DNA of 64,000 nucleotides, taken from contig JAZKHY010000027.1 of NCBI GenBank assembly GCA_040385105.1, positions 1 through 64,000 of the forward strand. Reading direction: 5' to 3'. Both the position numbers and the translations under genes were made by a program. Below, piece after piece: positions 48,804-58,248 of the stretch. This DNA comes from JACMQX01 sp040385105 (GTDB lineage: Bacteria > Pseudomonadota > Gammaproteobacteria > Burkholderiales > Burkholderiaceae_C). Below the pieces are notes generated by a model. It searched no databases, had not been told where the DNA came from, and worked only from the letters and a program-made list of their open reading frames with translations. Position 1 is the first letter of the stretch, and every line of letters begins with the position of its first letter.

Positions 48804-50007
48804 GCTGCGGATGCTCGATGCGCCACACCCGCCAGGCGCACAGCGTGGCCAGGCCGCCGAGCGCAGTGGCCACGCCAAACATGGCCTCAAAGCCAAAGCT
48901 GGATGCAAACGCCCCGCCGGCCAGCACGCCCAGCGTACCGCCCAGCCCGTAGCCGATGACGGTGAACAGTGCCTGCCCCCGCCCGCGCAGCCGCGCCGGG
49001 AAGTAGTGCGACACCAGCGCGATGCAGGCCGTGTGGTGCGCGGCAAAGGTCAGCGCATGCAGCAGCTGCGCCAGCAGCAGCGCCCACAGCCACTGCCCCA
49101 GGCCGCCGGTGATGCCCATGCGCAGCAGCGTGAGTGCGCCGCACAGCACCAGCCAGCCCGTCATCGGCAGGCGCCCGACGAAGCGGCCCTGCGCAAAGAA
49201 CCAGCCGATCTCCACAATCACCGACACGGCCCACATCACGCCGATCATGGCCTTGCTGTAGCCCAGCGCATCCAGGTACAGCGACAGGAAGCCGTAGATG
49301 GCGAAGTGCGACATGATGTGGAAGAACAGAGACGCAAAGAACCAGCGCACCGCCGGCCGGCGCAGTACCGGGAGCACCGGCTCTTTGGGCTCGTCGTGCG
49401 CGCGCACCGGTTCGCGGTGGTCGGGCAGCTTCAGGGTGCAGATGAGAACCAGCAGCAGCGTGATGCCCGTCCACGCCGGGAAGTGCCGCATGCCGAAGTA
49501 CTCGAACCAGCTGCCCGCCGCAAACACGGTCAGTAAAAAGCCCGCCGAGCCCCACAGCCGCACCCGGCCATAGCGCCCCCAGTCGCCGGCCACCAGGTGC
49601 GCCATGGCGGCCTCGGTCAGGGACATCATCGAGCTTGTATTGGTGAACAGCAGGAACAGCACGACGGCGATCCAGGCCGGCCCGCCTTCAAACCACAGCC
49701 CGAGCGAGACCGCAAGGGCCATTGCAGCACTCAGCCGCAGCAGGCGCACCCGCTCGCCCGTGTGGTCGCTGAGCCAGCCCCAGGCATAAGGCGCGAAAGT
49801 GCGGGTGACAGACTGCACCGAGGTCAGCAGCGAGATCACCAGGATGGGAAAGCCCAGCTCCTTGAGCCACAGCGGCAGGTACGGGTTGAAAAACCCGATG
49901 TGCGCGAAGTAGGTTGCCGACAATGCGGCAAACGGAACGAGCTGGCCACGGGTGACCGCCGCATCGGGTGGTGCGGCGGCAGGCGGGGAAGAAGGCGGGG
50001 TTTGCAA
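48796..50007 (-). CDS. MFS transporter, MFS_1-like (HcaT/NupG type)
   Basis: A 403-residue membrane protein with twelve hydrophobic segments, resembling the 3-phenylpropionate permease/nucleoside symporter group. ATYFAHIGFFNPYLPLWLKELG is the first segment and RYGRVRLWGSAGF lies in the middle loop. Start is TTG, as no ATG exists in the first 70 codons; the Pro/Ala-rich first 20 residues may be untranslated leader. It lies 9 bp after the IOR stop, so the two could be co-transcribed. Substrate unknown; an aromatic acid is possible. Confidence 0.88.
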   Translation of the reverse strand: MQTPPSSPPAAAPPDAAVTRGQLVPFAALSATYFAHIGFFNPYLPLWLKELGFPILVISLLTSVQSVTRTFAPYAWGWLSDHTGERVRLLRLSAAMALAVSLGLWFEGGPAWIAVVLFLLFTNTSSMMSLTEAAMAHLVAGDWGRYGRVRLWGSAGFLLTVFAAGSWFEYFGMRHFPAWTGITLLLVLICTLKLPDHREPVRAHDEPKEPVLPVLRRPAVRWFFASLFFHIMSHFAIYGFLSLYLDALGYSKAMIGVMWAVSVIVEIGWFFAQGRFVGRLPMTGWLVLCGALTLLRMGITGGLGQWLWALLLAQLLHALTFAAHHTACIALVSHYFPARLRGRGQALFTVIGYGLGGTLGVLAGGAFASSFGFEAMFGVATALGGLATLCAWRVWRIEHPQLT

Positions 50008-50016
50008 CCCGCCAGT

Positions 50017-53000
50017 CTACTTCGCCCCGAGCCGGCCCAGCAGCGCGTCCCACTCGACACGCGTCTTGTCGAGGTTGGCCTGCTTCACATGGCCGTAGCC
50101 GCGGATCAACATCGGCAGGCCGGCAAACTCGACGGCCGTCCCGACGTTGCCTGCATCCAGCTTTGCCAGCACCTTCTCCACATCGGCCATGAACTCGCCT
50201 GCCAGCGCGCGCTCGGTGCGGCGCTCCTGCGTGCGCCCGAACGGGTCGAGCGCGGTGCCGCGCAGGAACTTCAGCCGCGCCAGCAGCGTGAAGGCCGTGC
50301 CCATCCACGGGCCGAAGCGCTTCTTGGCCGGCACGCCCTTGCCGCCGTCCAGCACGGGCGGCGCCAGATGGTAGGCCAGCTTGTAGTTGCCCTCGAACTG
50401 CGCGGCAATGGCCTGCTTCATCGACGGGTCGGTGTGCAGGCGCGCCACTTCGTACTCGTCCTTGTAGGCCATGAGCTTGAACAGGCTCTTTGCAACGGCC
50501 TTGCTGAATCGCTCGCCGGGCGCCGCCAGCGCCTCGGCCGCGCGCACCTTGTTCATGAAGTCCGCATAGCGGTCCGCGTAAGCCTGGTTCTGGTAGTTCA
50601 CCAGGAACTCCGTGCGGGTGCGCAGCATGCCGTCCAGCGACTCGGGCTTCTTGAGCGTCACCACCGTGCCGGGCGTGGCCTGCCTGCGCACTGCCTCCAG
50701 GTCCAGCGCGGCAGCGCGGCCCCACTGGAATGCCTGCAGGTTGGCCTTGACCGCCGTGCCGTTGAGTTCAATGGCGCGCTGCAGCGCCTGCAGCGACAGC
50801 GGCACCGCGCCCTTTTGCCAGGCATAGCCCAGCATCATCAGGTTGGCGCCGATGGAGTCGCCCATCAATGCCTTGGCGAGCGCCGTTGCATCGAGGAATT
50901 CCGAGCGGCCGCCCACGGCTTCGGTGATCAGTTCCTTCGTCTGTTCCGCCGGGAAAGCCCAGTCCGCATCCTTGGTGAACTGCCCCGCCGGCTGCTCATG
51001 GCTGTTGATGATGGCCAGCGTGCGGCCCGGCCGCGTCTTGGCCACGGCTTCGGCCGAGCCGGCGGTGAGCAGGTCGCAGCCCAGCAGCAGGTCACCCTCG
51101 CCAGTGGCGATGCGTTGCGCATTCAGCGCATCAGGATGCTCGGCCAGCCGCACGTGGCAGGTGACCGAGCCGTTCTTCTGGCTCATCCCCGTCATGTCCA
51201 GCACGCTCACGCCCTTGCCTTCCAGGTGCGCGGCCATGCCCAGCAATGCGCCCAGCGTGATCACGCCGGTGCCGCCCACGCCGGTGATGAAGATGTTGAA
51301 CGGCCTTGCCAGATAGCTGCCTTCCGGCGTGCGCGGCGGCATCGGCAAATCGGCCGGCGCCTTCTGCGCCTTCGGGCCACCGCCCGTCTTGCGCAGCGTG
51401 CCGCCCTCCACCGAAACAAAGCTCGGGCAGAAGCCCTTCACGCAGGAGAAGTCGAGGTTGCAGGAGGCCTGGTCGATGGTGCGCTTGCGGCCGAACTCGG
51501 TTTCCAGCGGCAGGATGGAGGTGCAGTTGGACTGCGCGCCGCAGTCGCCGCAGCCTTCGCAGACCAGCTCGTTGATGACGAGGCGCCGGTTCGGCGTGGC
51601 GAACTCGCCCTTCTTGCGGCGGCGGCGCTTCTCGGCGGCGCAGGTCTGGTCGTAGATGATGACGCTGCAGCCGGCCACCTCGCGGAACTGCCGCTGCACT
51701 TCGTCGAGCTTGTCGCGGTGGTGCACCGTGGTGCCCGGCGGCAACAGCTTGAGGTCGTCATAGAGCGACGGGTCCTCCGCCACGATGGCCAGGCGCGTCA
51801 CGCCCTCGGCCGCCACCTGCGCGGCCATGCGCCAGACACTGATGGTGCCGTCCACCGGCTGCCCGCCCGTCATGGCCACCGCGTCGTTGTAGAGGATCTT
51901 GTAGGTGATGTTCGTCGGCTGCGCCTTGTTGGCCGCCACGGCCGCGCGGATGGCGAGGTAGCCCGAGTGAAAGTAGGTGCCGTCACCCAGGTTGGCGAAC
52001 ACATGCGGGATGCTGGTGAAGGCCGACGCGCCGATCCACGGCGCGCCCTCGCCGCCCATCTGCGTGGTGAGCTTGTTGAACTCGGGGTAGATGGCCGTGG
52101 CCATCACATGGCAGCCGATGCCTGCCAGCGCCAGGCTGCCCTCGGGCACACGGGTGCTGGTGTTGTGCGGGCAGCCCGAGCAGTACCAGGCCGGGCGCGG
52201 CGGCGTGTTGATGGCCTTGGTGAGCACCGCGTCCTTGGCGTCGAGGAAGGCCAGGCGCTCCTTGATGAGCTCCATGGTCGGCGTCTCGATGCCCAGGCGC
52301 GCGATGCGCGAGGCGATCACCCGCGCCACCGTGGCCACCGGGAAGTCAGCCTTGGAACTCAGCAGCCAGTCGCCCCGGCCGCGCGGGTTGTGCACATCCC
52401 ACTCGCCGCGCTCGTCGAACTTGCCGATCACGCGCGGGCGCACGTCTTCGCGCCAGTTGTACAGCTGCTCTTTCAGCTGGTATTCGACCATCTGGCGCTT
52501 TTCTTCAACGACGAGGATCTCATCCAGCCCACGCGCGAATTCGCGGATGCCTTCGGGCTCCAGCGGCCAGGGCATGGACACCTTGAACAGGCGGATGCCG
52601 ATCTGCTGCGCCATGGCCTCGTCAATGCCCAGTTCTTCCAGCGCCTCCAGCACGTCCAGGTAGCTCTTGCCCGAGGCCACGATGCCGAGTTTGGCCTGCG
52701 GCGCATCGATGGTCACGCGGTTGAGCCGGTTCTCTCGGGCATAGGCCATGGCCGCGTAGATCTTGTAGTCCTGCATCAGGGCTTCCTGCTTGCGGGCTTG
52801 GACGCCAAGGGTGTCAGTGGACAGGCGGGCATTCAGGCCGCCCTCGGGCATGACGAACTCGGTCGGCAGCTTGATCTGCACCGCGAACGGGTCCGCCGGA
52901 ATGGATGCGCTCGACTCCACCGTGTCGGCCAGCGCCTTGAAGCCGACCACGCAGCCCGAAAACCGCGACATGGCCCAGCCATGCAGGCCCAGGTCGATGT

Positions 53001-53571
53001 ACTCCTGCACGCTCGCCGGGTAGAGCATGGGGATCATCGAGGCGCTGAACACATGGTCGCTCTGGTGCGGCAGCGTGGACGAGTAGGCCCCGTGGTCATC
53101 GCCAGCCACGAGGAGTACCCCGCCCAATGCCGATGTCCCGGCGTGGTTCATATGCTTCAACACGTCGATGGAGCGGTCCACGCCCGGCCCCTTGCCGTAC
53201 CAGAGCGAGAACACGCCGTCGAATTTCGGCTGACCGATCAGCGCGACCTGCTGCGTGCCCCAGACGGCCGTAGCCGCCAGGTCTTCATTGACGCCGGGGA
53301 CGAACTTGACCTCATGGGCTTCAAGGTGCTTCTTCGCATGCCACAGCGCCTCGTCCAGCCCGCCCAGCGGCGAGCCCCGGTAGCCCGACACAAAACCGGC
53401 GGTCTTGTGCCCGGCCGCGGTGTCGCGGATGTGCTGCATCAGGGGGAGCCGGACCAGTGCCTGGATGCCGCTCAGGTAAATGCGGCCACTGGTGGCGGTG
53501 TATTTGTCGTCAAGGCTGACGTCGCGCAGCGTCGGTGGGGCCGACAGCAATGCGCCGATGGGAGCGTTCAT
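50017..53571 (-). CDS. Indolepyruvate ferredoxin oxidoreductase, fused alpha/beta type
   Basis: An 1184-residue fusion of the IorA and IorB subunits. It decarboxylates aryl-pyruvates to aryl-acetyl-CoA with thiamine diphosphate and passes electrons to ferredoxin. The N-terminal pyrimidine-binding domain contains GFVSGYRGSPLGGLDE; the ThDP domain has PRPAWYCSGCPHN, GIGCHVMA and NLGDGTYFHSGY. A ferredoxin-like cluster region reads CEGCGDCGAQSNC, and the gamma-type domain GVGGTGVITLG follows. The ATG six bases after GAGGA is preferred to the GTG before it. Such fused enzymes occur in many aerobic proteobacteria and funnel aromatic amino acids to CoA thioesters. Confidence 0.95.
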   Translation of the reverse strand: MNAPIGALLSAPPTLRDVSLDDKYTATSGRIYLSGIQALVRLPLMQHIRDTAAGHKTAGFVSGYRGSPLGGLDEALWHAKKHLEAHEVKFVPGVNEDLAATAVWGTQQVALIGQPKFDGVFSLWYGKGPGVDRSIDVLKHMNHAGTSALGGVLLVAGDDHGAYSSTLPHQSDHVFSASMIPMLYPASVQEYIDLGLHGWAMSRFSGCVVGFKALADTVESSASIPADPFAVQIKLPTEFVMPEGGLNARLSTDTLGVQARKQEALMQDYKIYAAMAYARENRLNRVTIDAPQAKLGIVASGKSYLDVLEALEELGIDEAMAQQIGIRLFKVSMPWPLEPEGIREFARGLDEILVVEEKRQMVEYQLKEQLYNWREDVRPRVIGKFDERGEWDVHNPRGRGDWLLSSKADFPVATVARVIASRIARLGIETPTMELIKERLAFLDAKDAVLTKAINTPPRPAWYCSGCPHNTSTRVPEGSLALAGIGCHVMATAIYPEFNKLTTQMGGEGAPWIGASAFTSIPHVFANLGDGTYFHSGYLAIRAAVAANKAQPTNITYKILYNDAVAMTGGQPVDGTISVWRMAAQVAAEGVTRLAIVAEDPSLYDDLKLLPPGTTVHHRDKLDEVQRQFREVAGCSVIIYDQTCAAEKRRRRKKGEFATPNRRLVINELVCEGCGDCGAQSNCTSILPLETEFGRKRTIDQASCNLDFSCVKGFCPSFVSVEGGTLRKTGGGPKAQKAPADLPMPPRTPEGSYLARPFNIFITGVGGTGVITLGALLGMAAHLEGKGVSVLDMTGMSQKNGSVTCHVRLAEHPDALNAQRIATGEGDLLLGCDLLTAGSAEAVAKTRPGRTLAIINSHEQPAGQFTKDADWAFPAEQTKELITEAVGGRSEFLDATALAKALMGDSIGANLMMLGYAWQKGAVPLSLQALQRAIELNGTAVKANLQAFQWGRAAALDLEAVRRQATPGTVVTLKKPESLDGMLRTRTEFLVNYQNQAYADRYADFMNKVRAAEALAAPGERFSKAVAKSLFKLMAYKDEYEVARLHTDPSMKQAIAAQFEGNYKLAYHLAPPVLDGGKGVPAKKRFGPWMGTAFTLLARLKFLRGTALDPFGRTQERRTERALAGEFMADVEKVLAKLDAGNVGTAVEFAGLPMLIRGYGHVKQANLDKTRVEWDALLGRLGAK

Positions 53572-53785
53572 CACTCATCCTCTTTTCATGCACCCGCACA
53601 GCGGTAACCGTTTGGGCAGATCGTGCGCGCAGGGGTAGTGCGCACACACGGCGCCGTGAGGACGATCAGCCCTCGCGGCAGGAGGCCGGCAGGAGTGGGA
53701 GGTTGTCCGCAGCCCTTTCAGCTGTGCGGATTATCCATGGCAATGGCCCCGCTGGATAGGGGCAGGCCGGCAAGCCCGCGGCCAG

Positions 53786-54157
53786 TCAGGAGGTGCTGAT
53801 GGCGGTGGTGAACGTCAGCCGGTTGCCGAACGGGTCCCGCACCGACATGTCGCGCGAGCCCCAGGGCGTGTCCTCGATGCCCGGCCGCGCATGCTTGTAC
53901 TGCTTCTGCGTCAGTTCCTGGTGGAACGCATCGAGTCCGTCCACCTCGATGCGCATGGCCGCGCCCGGGGAGCAATCGCCATGGTGCTCCGAGATATGCA
54001 GGACGCAGCCGCCGCGCGACACCTGCATGTACAGCGGCAGATCCGGCTCGAAGCGGTGTTCCCAGTCCACCCTGAAGCCGAGGAAGCCGACGTAGAACTC
54101 CCTGGCCTTGGCTTCGTCAAAGCTGCGCAGGATGGGGGTGGTCTTCGCAAAGTTCAT
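53786..54157 (-). CDS. Glyoxalase superfamily (VOC) protein, bleomycin-resistance-like
   Basis: A 123-residue VOC protein. TTPILRSFDEAKAREFYVGF is the opening block and DMSVRDPFGNRLTFTTA the closing one. CVLHISEHHGD lies at the centre. The family (glyoxalase superfamily group related to ShBle) binds small hydrophobic or antibiotic molecules, usually without catalysis. It follows a hypothetical gene by 35 bp. About 210 bases upstream of the IOR gene separate it from that gene; they show only weak GC-rich hairpins. Confidence 0.88.
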   Translation of the reverse strand: MNFAKTTPILRSFDEAKAREFYVGFLGFRVDWEHRFEPDLPLYMQVSRGGCVLHISEHHGDCSPGAAMRIEVDGLDAFHQELTQKQYKHARPGIEDTPWGSRDMSVRDPFGNRLTFTTAISTS

Positions 54158-54192
54158 GGCGCAGATATTCCTTCGTCAGTGATCCACCGGGC

Positions 54193-54651
54193 TCAGGCCT
54201 CGCTGCGGGTCAATTTGAACTTGCTGACCAGCAAGGCTGTTTCCACCGCAAAGTAGAAGCCCTGGTAGGCTGGCCGCCAGCGCGTCCACCACGGAATGGC
54301 CAGGCGCTCGACTTCTTTGTAGTTCACCGCGACCGCGTAGACAAGAATGGGTTCTTCCATGCCTGGTGCGTCGTCCAGCCGGATCTGCTGGCCGGGCTGG
54401 AGCACCATCGTTCCGCCGCCGGTATAGGGCAAAGACCAGCTGGTCATGAAGCTGACGGTGACAGGTTCCAGCGGCTCGTACACGTCGCCCATGCGCGGAA
54501 AGCGGGTGCCGGCCGGCAGCAGGGAGCGCTCATAGTCGCGCGCCCATTCCGTTTCCGGAAAGCCAATGGACTTGCGGGTGCCCGATCTCATCTCGGCGTC
54601 CAGGTCGGCAAAAGTCTTGTTCCAGCCTGGGGGTGCGGGTGGTGTGTCCAT
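54193..54651 (-). CDS. Hypothetical protein
   Basis: A 152-residue soluble protein of no family I recognise. It is acidic to neutral, with motifs WARDYERSLLPAGTRFP and WTRWRPAYQGFYFAVETALL, and no signal or membrane segment. Codon use is like its neighbours. It lies between the VOC gene (35 bp) and the PNPOx-like gene (32 bp) on the same strand, which suggests a small operon. Confidence 0.72.
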   Translation of the reverse strand: MDTPPAPPGWNKTFADLDAEMRSGTRKSIGFPETEWARDYERSLLPAGTRFPRMGDVYEPLEPVTVSFMTSWSLPYTGGGTMVLQPGQQIRLDDAPGMEEPILVYAVAVNYKEVERLAIPWWTRWRPAYQGFYFAVETALLVSKFKLTRSEA

Positions 54652-54683
54652 GGCTTGAAGTTTGTTGGCCGCGGCGCGTTGTG

Positions 54684-55310
54684 TCAGTACAGCGTCGCCT
54701 TCTGCCTTGCCGGGAGTTCCCGGTCATAGACAGCCCCGTCAATTTCTGCCTCGGTCAAGGCAGCGAGCATGGCGCCTGCAGTGGGGACACCGCTCAATGC
54801 TTCAGCATTGACGGGCTCCCAGAGATTCGAGCGCTTCATTGCGCGGGCGCACTGGAAGTACACGGTGTCAACCTTGATCTCGATCACGCACCTGGGCGGT
54901 ATGCCGTCCATGGCCATGTCCTGCAGGAGCTGCGGCGTCACCAGGATGCGCCCTCTGCCGTTCACCCGCAGCGTTTCACCAATGCCCGGGATGAAAAACA
55001 GCAAGGCCACGCGCGGGTCTTCAACCAGGTTGCGCAGGCTGTCGATGCGGTTGTTGCCGCGCCGCTCGGGCAGCAGGAGGGTGTGCTCGTCCAGGATGGT
55101 GACCAGGCTTGCCGGGTCTCCGCGCGGCGAGGCGTCCAGCCCGCCGGCGCCTGATGTAGCCAGCACCGCGAAGGGCGACGCTTCAATCCACCGCCGGTAG
55201 ACCGGGTGAAGCCGGCTGACCTCCTTGCGGGTGGAGGCCTCGCCCACCCCGCCAAACAGCGCCTCCAGCGCGGTCAGGTCGCTGATGGCTTGTGCGTCTG
55301 GCGCTGACAT
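54684..55310 (-). CDS. Pyridoxamine-5'-phosphate-oxidase-like FMN-binding protein (MSMEG_1061 type)
   Basis: A 208-residue split-barrel flavoprotein fold. SPFAVLATSGAGGLDASPRGD is the FMN-site beginning, LLLPERRGNNRIDSLRNLVED the classic middle block, and VALLFFIPGIGETLRVNGRGRI the next strand set. The group is broad and mostly uncharacterised; members reduce quinones, F420/FMN-linked substrates or bind heme. It starts 11 bp after the stop of aroC in the same direction. Confidence 0.88.
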   Translation of the reverse strand: MSAPDAQAISDLTALEALFGGVGEASTRKEVSRLHPVYRRWIEASPFAVLATSGAGGLDASPRGDPASLVTILDEHTLLLPERRGNNRIDSLRNLVEDPRVALLFFIPGIGETLRVNGRGRILVTPQLLQDMAMDGIPPRCVIEIKVDTVYFQCARAMKRSNLWEPVNAEALSGVPTAGAMLAALTEAEIDGAVYDRELPARQKATLY

Positions 55311-55321
55311 GACCTGGGCTC

Positions 55322-56419
55322 CTACAGGAACGAAGCCTGCAACGGCGGCACATCGCCCGCCACATCGCCGTTCTGCGCGCGGTTGCGCAGCGCATGGTCC
55401 ATGACCACCAGGGCCAGCATGGCCTCGGCAATCGGCGTGGCGCGGATGCCGACGCAGGGGTCGTGGCGGCCGAAGGTTTCAACCACTGCGGGCTTGCCTT
55501 CCATGTCGATGGACTCGCGCGGGCTGCGGATGGAACTGGTGGGCTTGATGGCGATGGACACTTCCAGGTCCTGCCCGGTGCTGATGCCGCCGAGCACGCC
55601 GCCGGCGTTGTTGGTCTTGAAGCCTTCGGGCGACAGAGAGTCGCCGTGCATCGTGCCGCGCTGCGTGACGCTGCCGAAGCCGGCGCCGATTTCGACGCCC
55701 TTGACTGCATTGATGCCCATCATCGCCCAGGCAATGTCGGCGTCGAGCTTGTCGAACAGCGGCTCGCCCAGGCCGACAGGCACTTTGGACGCCGTCACAC
55801 GGATGCGCGCGCCGCAGGAGTCGCCGGCCTTGCGCAGCGTGTCCATGTAGGCCTCCAGCTGCGCCACGTCGGCCACAGGTGCGAAGAACGGGTTCTCCGG
55901 CACATGCGCCCATGACTCGAACGGGATGACCATGTCGCCCACCTGCGTCATGCAGCCGCGGAACACGGTGCCGTATTTCTGCGCCAGCCACTTCTTGGCC
56001 ACCGCGCCGGCCGCCACCATCGGCGCCGTCAGGCGTGCCGACGAGCGGCCACCGCCGCGCGGGTCGCGCAGGCCGTACTTGCGCTGGTAGGTGAAGTCGG
56101 CATGGCCGGGGCGGAAGGTGTTAAGGATGTTGCCGTAGTCCTTGCTGCGCTGGTCGGTGTTGCGGATCATCAGGCAGATGGGCGTGCCGGTGGTCTTGCC
56201 CTCGTATACGCCCGAGAGGATTTCCACCGCGTCCGGTTCATTGCGCTGGGTCACGAAGCGGCTGGTACCGGGGCGGCGGCGGTCCAGGTCAGGCTGGATG
56301 TCGGCCTCGTTCAGTTCCAGGCCCGGGGGGCAGCCGTCAATGACGCAGCCCACGGCCGGGCCGTGGGATTCGCCAAAGTTGGTGACTGCGAAAAGTTGTC
56401 CGAAAGTATTGCCGCTCAT
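55322..56419 (-). CDS. aroC: Chorismate synthase
   Basis: A 365-residue FMN-dependent enzyme making chorismate from 5-enolpyruvylshikimate-3-phosphate, the last common step of aromatic biosynthesis. GESHGPAVGCVIDGCPPG, RPGHADFTY and RDPRGGGRSSARLT signatures are all present, and the C-terminal block ending in FGRHDPCVGIR is normal. Full length. It is well apart from the catabolic aroQ and so belongs to biosynthesis. The 3' end is 11 bp from the PNPOx-like gene. Confidence 0.98.
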   Translation of the reverse strand: MSGNTFGQLFAVTNFGESHGPAVGCVIDGCPPGLELNEADIQPDLDRRRPGTSRFVTQRNEPDAVEILSGVYEGKTTGTPICLMIRNTDQRSKDYGNILNTFRPGHADFTYQRKYGLRDPRGGGRSSARLTAPMVAAGAVAKKWLAQKYGTVFRGCMTQVGDMVIPFESWAHVPENPFFAPVADVAQLEAYMDTLRKAGDSCGARIRVTASKVPVGLGEPLFDKLDADIAWAMMGINAVKGVEIGAGFGSVTQRGTMHGDSLSPEGFKTNNAGGVLGGISTGQDLEVSIAIKPTSSIRSPRESIDMEGKPAVVETFGRHDPCVGIRATPIAEAMLALVVMDHALRNRAQNGDVAGDVPPLQASFL

Positions 56420-56456
56420 GTAAAGATTCTAGACGCGGCAGCCCATCTCTCCCTGG

Positions 56457-57314
56457 TCACTCCTTCCGGGGTGGCCAAGGGAAGAAACCGCTGGTGCGGG
56501 CGATGTACTCCTCATACCCCGGGCGGCTCTTGCGCATCTTCTTTTCGAGCAGTTTCTTGCCGGTGCGGTTGATGAGCGCGTTGGTCATGCGCCAGGGCGC
56601 GAAGATGGTGAGCAGGCCGATCCAGTGGTCGCAGGCGATGAGGAACAGGCCCCACCACACGCAGGCATCGCCGAAGTAGTTCGGGTGGCGGGTGTAGCGC
56701 CACAGCCCGGTCTGCATGATCTGCCCGGCATTGGCCGGGTCGCGCCGGAAGCGGGCCAGTTGCCAGTCGCCCACCGTCTCGAACAGGAAGCCCGCCGTCC
56801 ACACCGCCACGCCGATCCAGGCCACGACGCCGATCGCCTGGGGCTGCAGCAGGAACTGGCCGACCTGCACCGGCAGCGAGGTCAGCCACATGGACCGGCC
56901 CTGGGCGATGAACACATTGCGCAGGATGAACAGGTTCTCGTTGCCCTTGGCATGCTTGCGGAAGGCGGTGTAGCGCGGGTCTTCGCCATGCCCGCGGCTG
57001 CGCAGGAAGATGTAGATGCCCAGCCGCAACGCCCAGATGCAGGTCAGCGCGACGATCAGCAGCTTGCGAGATTCCACGCCCGCGCCCTGCACATGCAGCC
57101 AGGTCGCGACGGCGATCAGCGCAAAGGCCGGGCCCCAGAAAATGTCCACAATGCTCGCATCCCGCAGCCGGATCGACAGCGCCCACAGCAGGAGCTGGCA
57201 CACGAGCACCAGCAGCCCAGTCATCAGCAGGTTGGCCAGCAGACCGGGCGCGAGCACGCCGGCCACCAGCGCATCGAAGGCCGCGAATGGCGCGAACGCC
57301 GCCAGCGCGCTCAC
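56457..57314 (-). CDS. DUF1295 membrane protein (steroid 5-alpha-reductase C-terminal fold)
   Basis: A 285-residue membrane protein with about six or seven hydrophobic segments. The family block TGLWRYTRHPNYFGDACVWWG, containing the NADPH-side residues of 5-alpha-reductase-like enzymes, lies near residue 205, and KKMRKSRPGYEEYIARTSGFFPW closes it. The start is GTG, overlapping the SDR stop as GTGA. It may saturate a double bond in a lipid or steroid-like substrate of the same operon, but DUF1295 genes also occur alone. Function inferred from fold only. Confidence 0.87.
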   Translation of the reverse strand: MSALAAFAPFAAFDALVAGVLAPGLLANLLMTGLLVLVCQLLLWALSIRLRDASIVDIFWGPAFALIAVATWLHVQGAGVESRKLLIVALTCIWALRLGIYIFLRSRGHGEDPRYTAFRKHAKGNENLFILRNVFIAQGRSMWLTSLPVQVGQFLLQPQAIGVVAWIGVAVWTAGFLFETVGDWQLARFRRDPANAGQIMQTGLWRYTRHPNYFGDACVWWGLFLIACDHWIGLLTIFAPWRMTNALINRTGKKLLEKKMRKSRPGYEEYIARTSGFFPWPPRKE

Positions 57315-58216
57315 GCGGCATCCCCCACCACGGGCGCCACGAAATCACGGTAGGCCGTCACGGCGTCGGAGAATTCGCGGGCGCCGTCCAGGGACTGGAT
57401 GCTTTCAATGTCGCGCGCAATGGCCTCGGCGCTCAGGTCCGCGCCGGCATAGACCAGGCCCTGGCCCTCCACCGTGGCGGCACGCAGGAAGCGCCCACCT
57501 GCGGCCACGAAGGTCTGCCCGGTGACGCTCTGGTTCTGCTCGCTCGCAAGAAAGGCGACCATCGGCGCAACCCGTTCAGGTGCAAGCGCCTCGCGCAGCG
57601 CCCCGGCAATATGGTCGCCCGTCATCGGCGTGGCCGCATAGGGCGAAATGGCGTTGGCCAGCACATTTTTCGAGCGGCCTTCGGTGGCCAGCGTGCGCAT
57701 GAAGGCGATGAGCGCCCCCTTGGCCGCCGCATACGCCGACAGGCCGGCGCCGCCATGCAGCCCGGCCGACGAGGCGCTCACCAGCACCCGGCCGTAGCCG
57801 GCATCGCGCATGACGTTCCAAGCCGCATGGGTGACGTACAGCGAGCCATGGAAATTGACTTCGAGGATTTCAAGGAAATCCTTCATGTCGAACTTGCCGA
57901 AGCTGCGCGCCCGGTCGATGCCGGCGTTGTTCACCACCACATCGAGCCGGCCCCAGGTGTCCAGCGCCTGCTGCACCATGTCGCGGCCCGAGGCGGGGTC
58001 TTCAACGCTCGCATAGTTGGCCACGGCTTCACCGCCCCCGGCTCGGATCTCGCGCACCACATGGTCGACGGCAGTGAGGCCTTCGGCATCCACCTCGCGG
58101 CGGCGGTTGTTAAGCACCAGCTTCGCGCCGCGCGCGGCCAGGTCAAGTGCATACGCGCGGCCCAGGCCCTTGCCCGCGCCGGTGATGATGGCCACGCGGC
58201 CGTCGAATCGGATCAT
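57311..58216 (-). CDS. SDR family oxidoreductase (MFE-2/17beta-HSD4-like)
   Basis: A 301-residue SDR of the (3R)-hydroxyacyl-CoA dehydrogenase type. The nucleotide motif TGAGKGLGRAYAL is at 12-24, then LVLNNRRREVDAEGLTAVD with the NNR typical of the MFE-2 group, NNAG, and the catalytic Tyr/Lys in SAYAAAKGAL. The 40-residue extra C-terminus (DLSAEAIARDIESIQ) is a feature of that group. It lies 32 bp after the acyl-CoA ligase. It most likely oxidises a hydroxyacyl-CoA made from the ligase product. Confidence 0.91.
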   Translation of the reverse strand: MIRFDGRVAIITGAGKGLGRAYALDLAARGAKLVLNNRRREVDAEGLTAVDHVVREIRAGGGEAVANYASVEDPASGRDMVQQALDTWGRLDVVVNNAGIDRARSFGKFDMKDFLEILEVNFHGSLYVTHAAWNVMRDAGYGRVLVSASSAGLHGGAGLSAYAAAKGALIAFMRTLATEGRSKNVLANAISPYAATPMTGDHIAGALREALAPERVAPMVAFLASEQNQSVTGQTFVAAGGRFLRAATVEGQGLVYAGADLSAEAIARDIESIQSLDGAREFSDAVTAYRDFVAPVVGDAA

Positions 58217-58248
58217 GTGTGTGTCTTTCGCTTGGGTTGTCCGGCAGC

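Noticed and set aside
49597..53607. A 1336-codon open frame on the plus strand
   Set aside because: It is exactly antisense to the indolepyruvate ferredoxin oxidoreductase and part of the MFS gene. Its translation is Arg/His/Gln-rich low-complexity with no recognisable domain. Long antisense frames are a usual side effect of high GC3.
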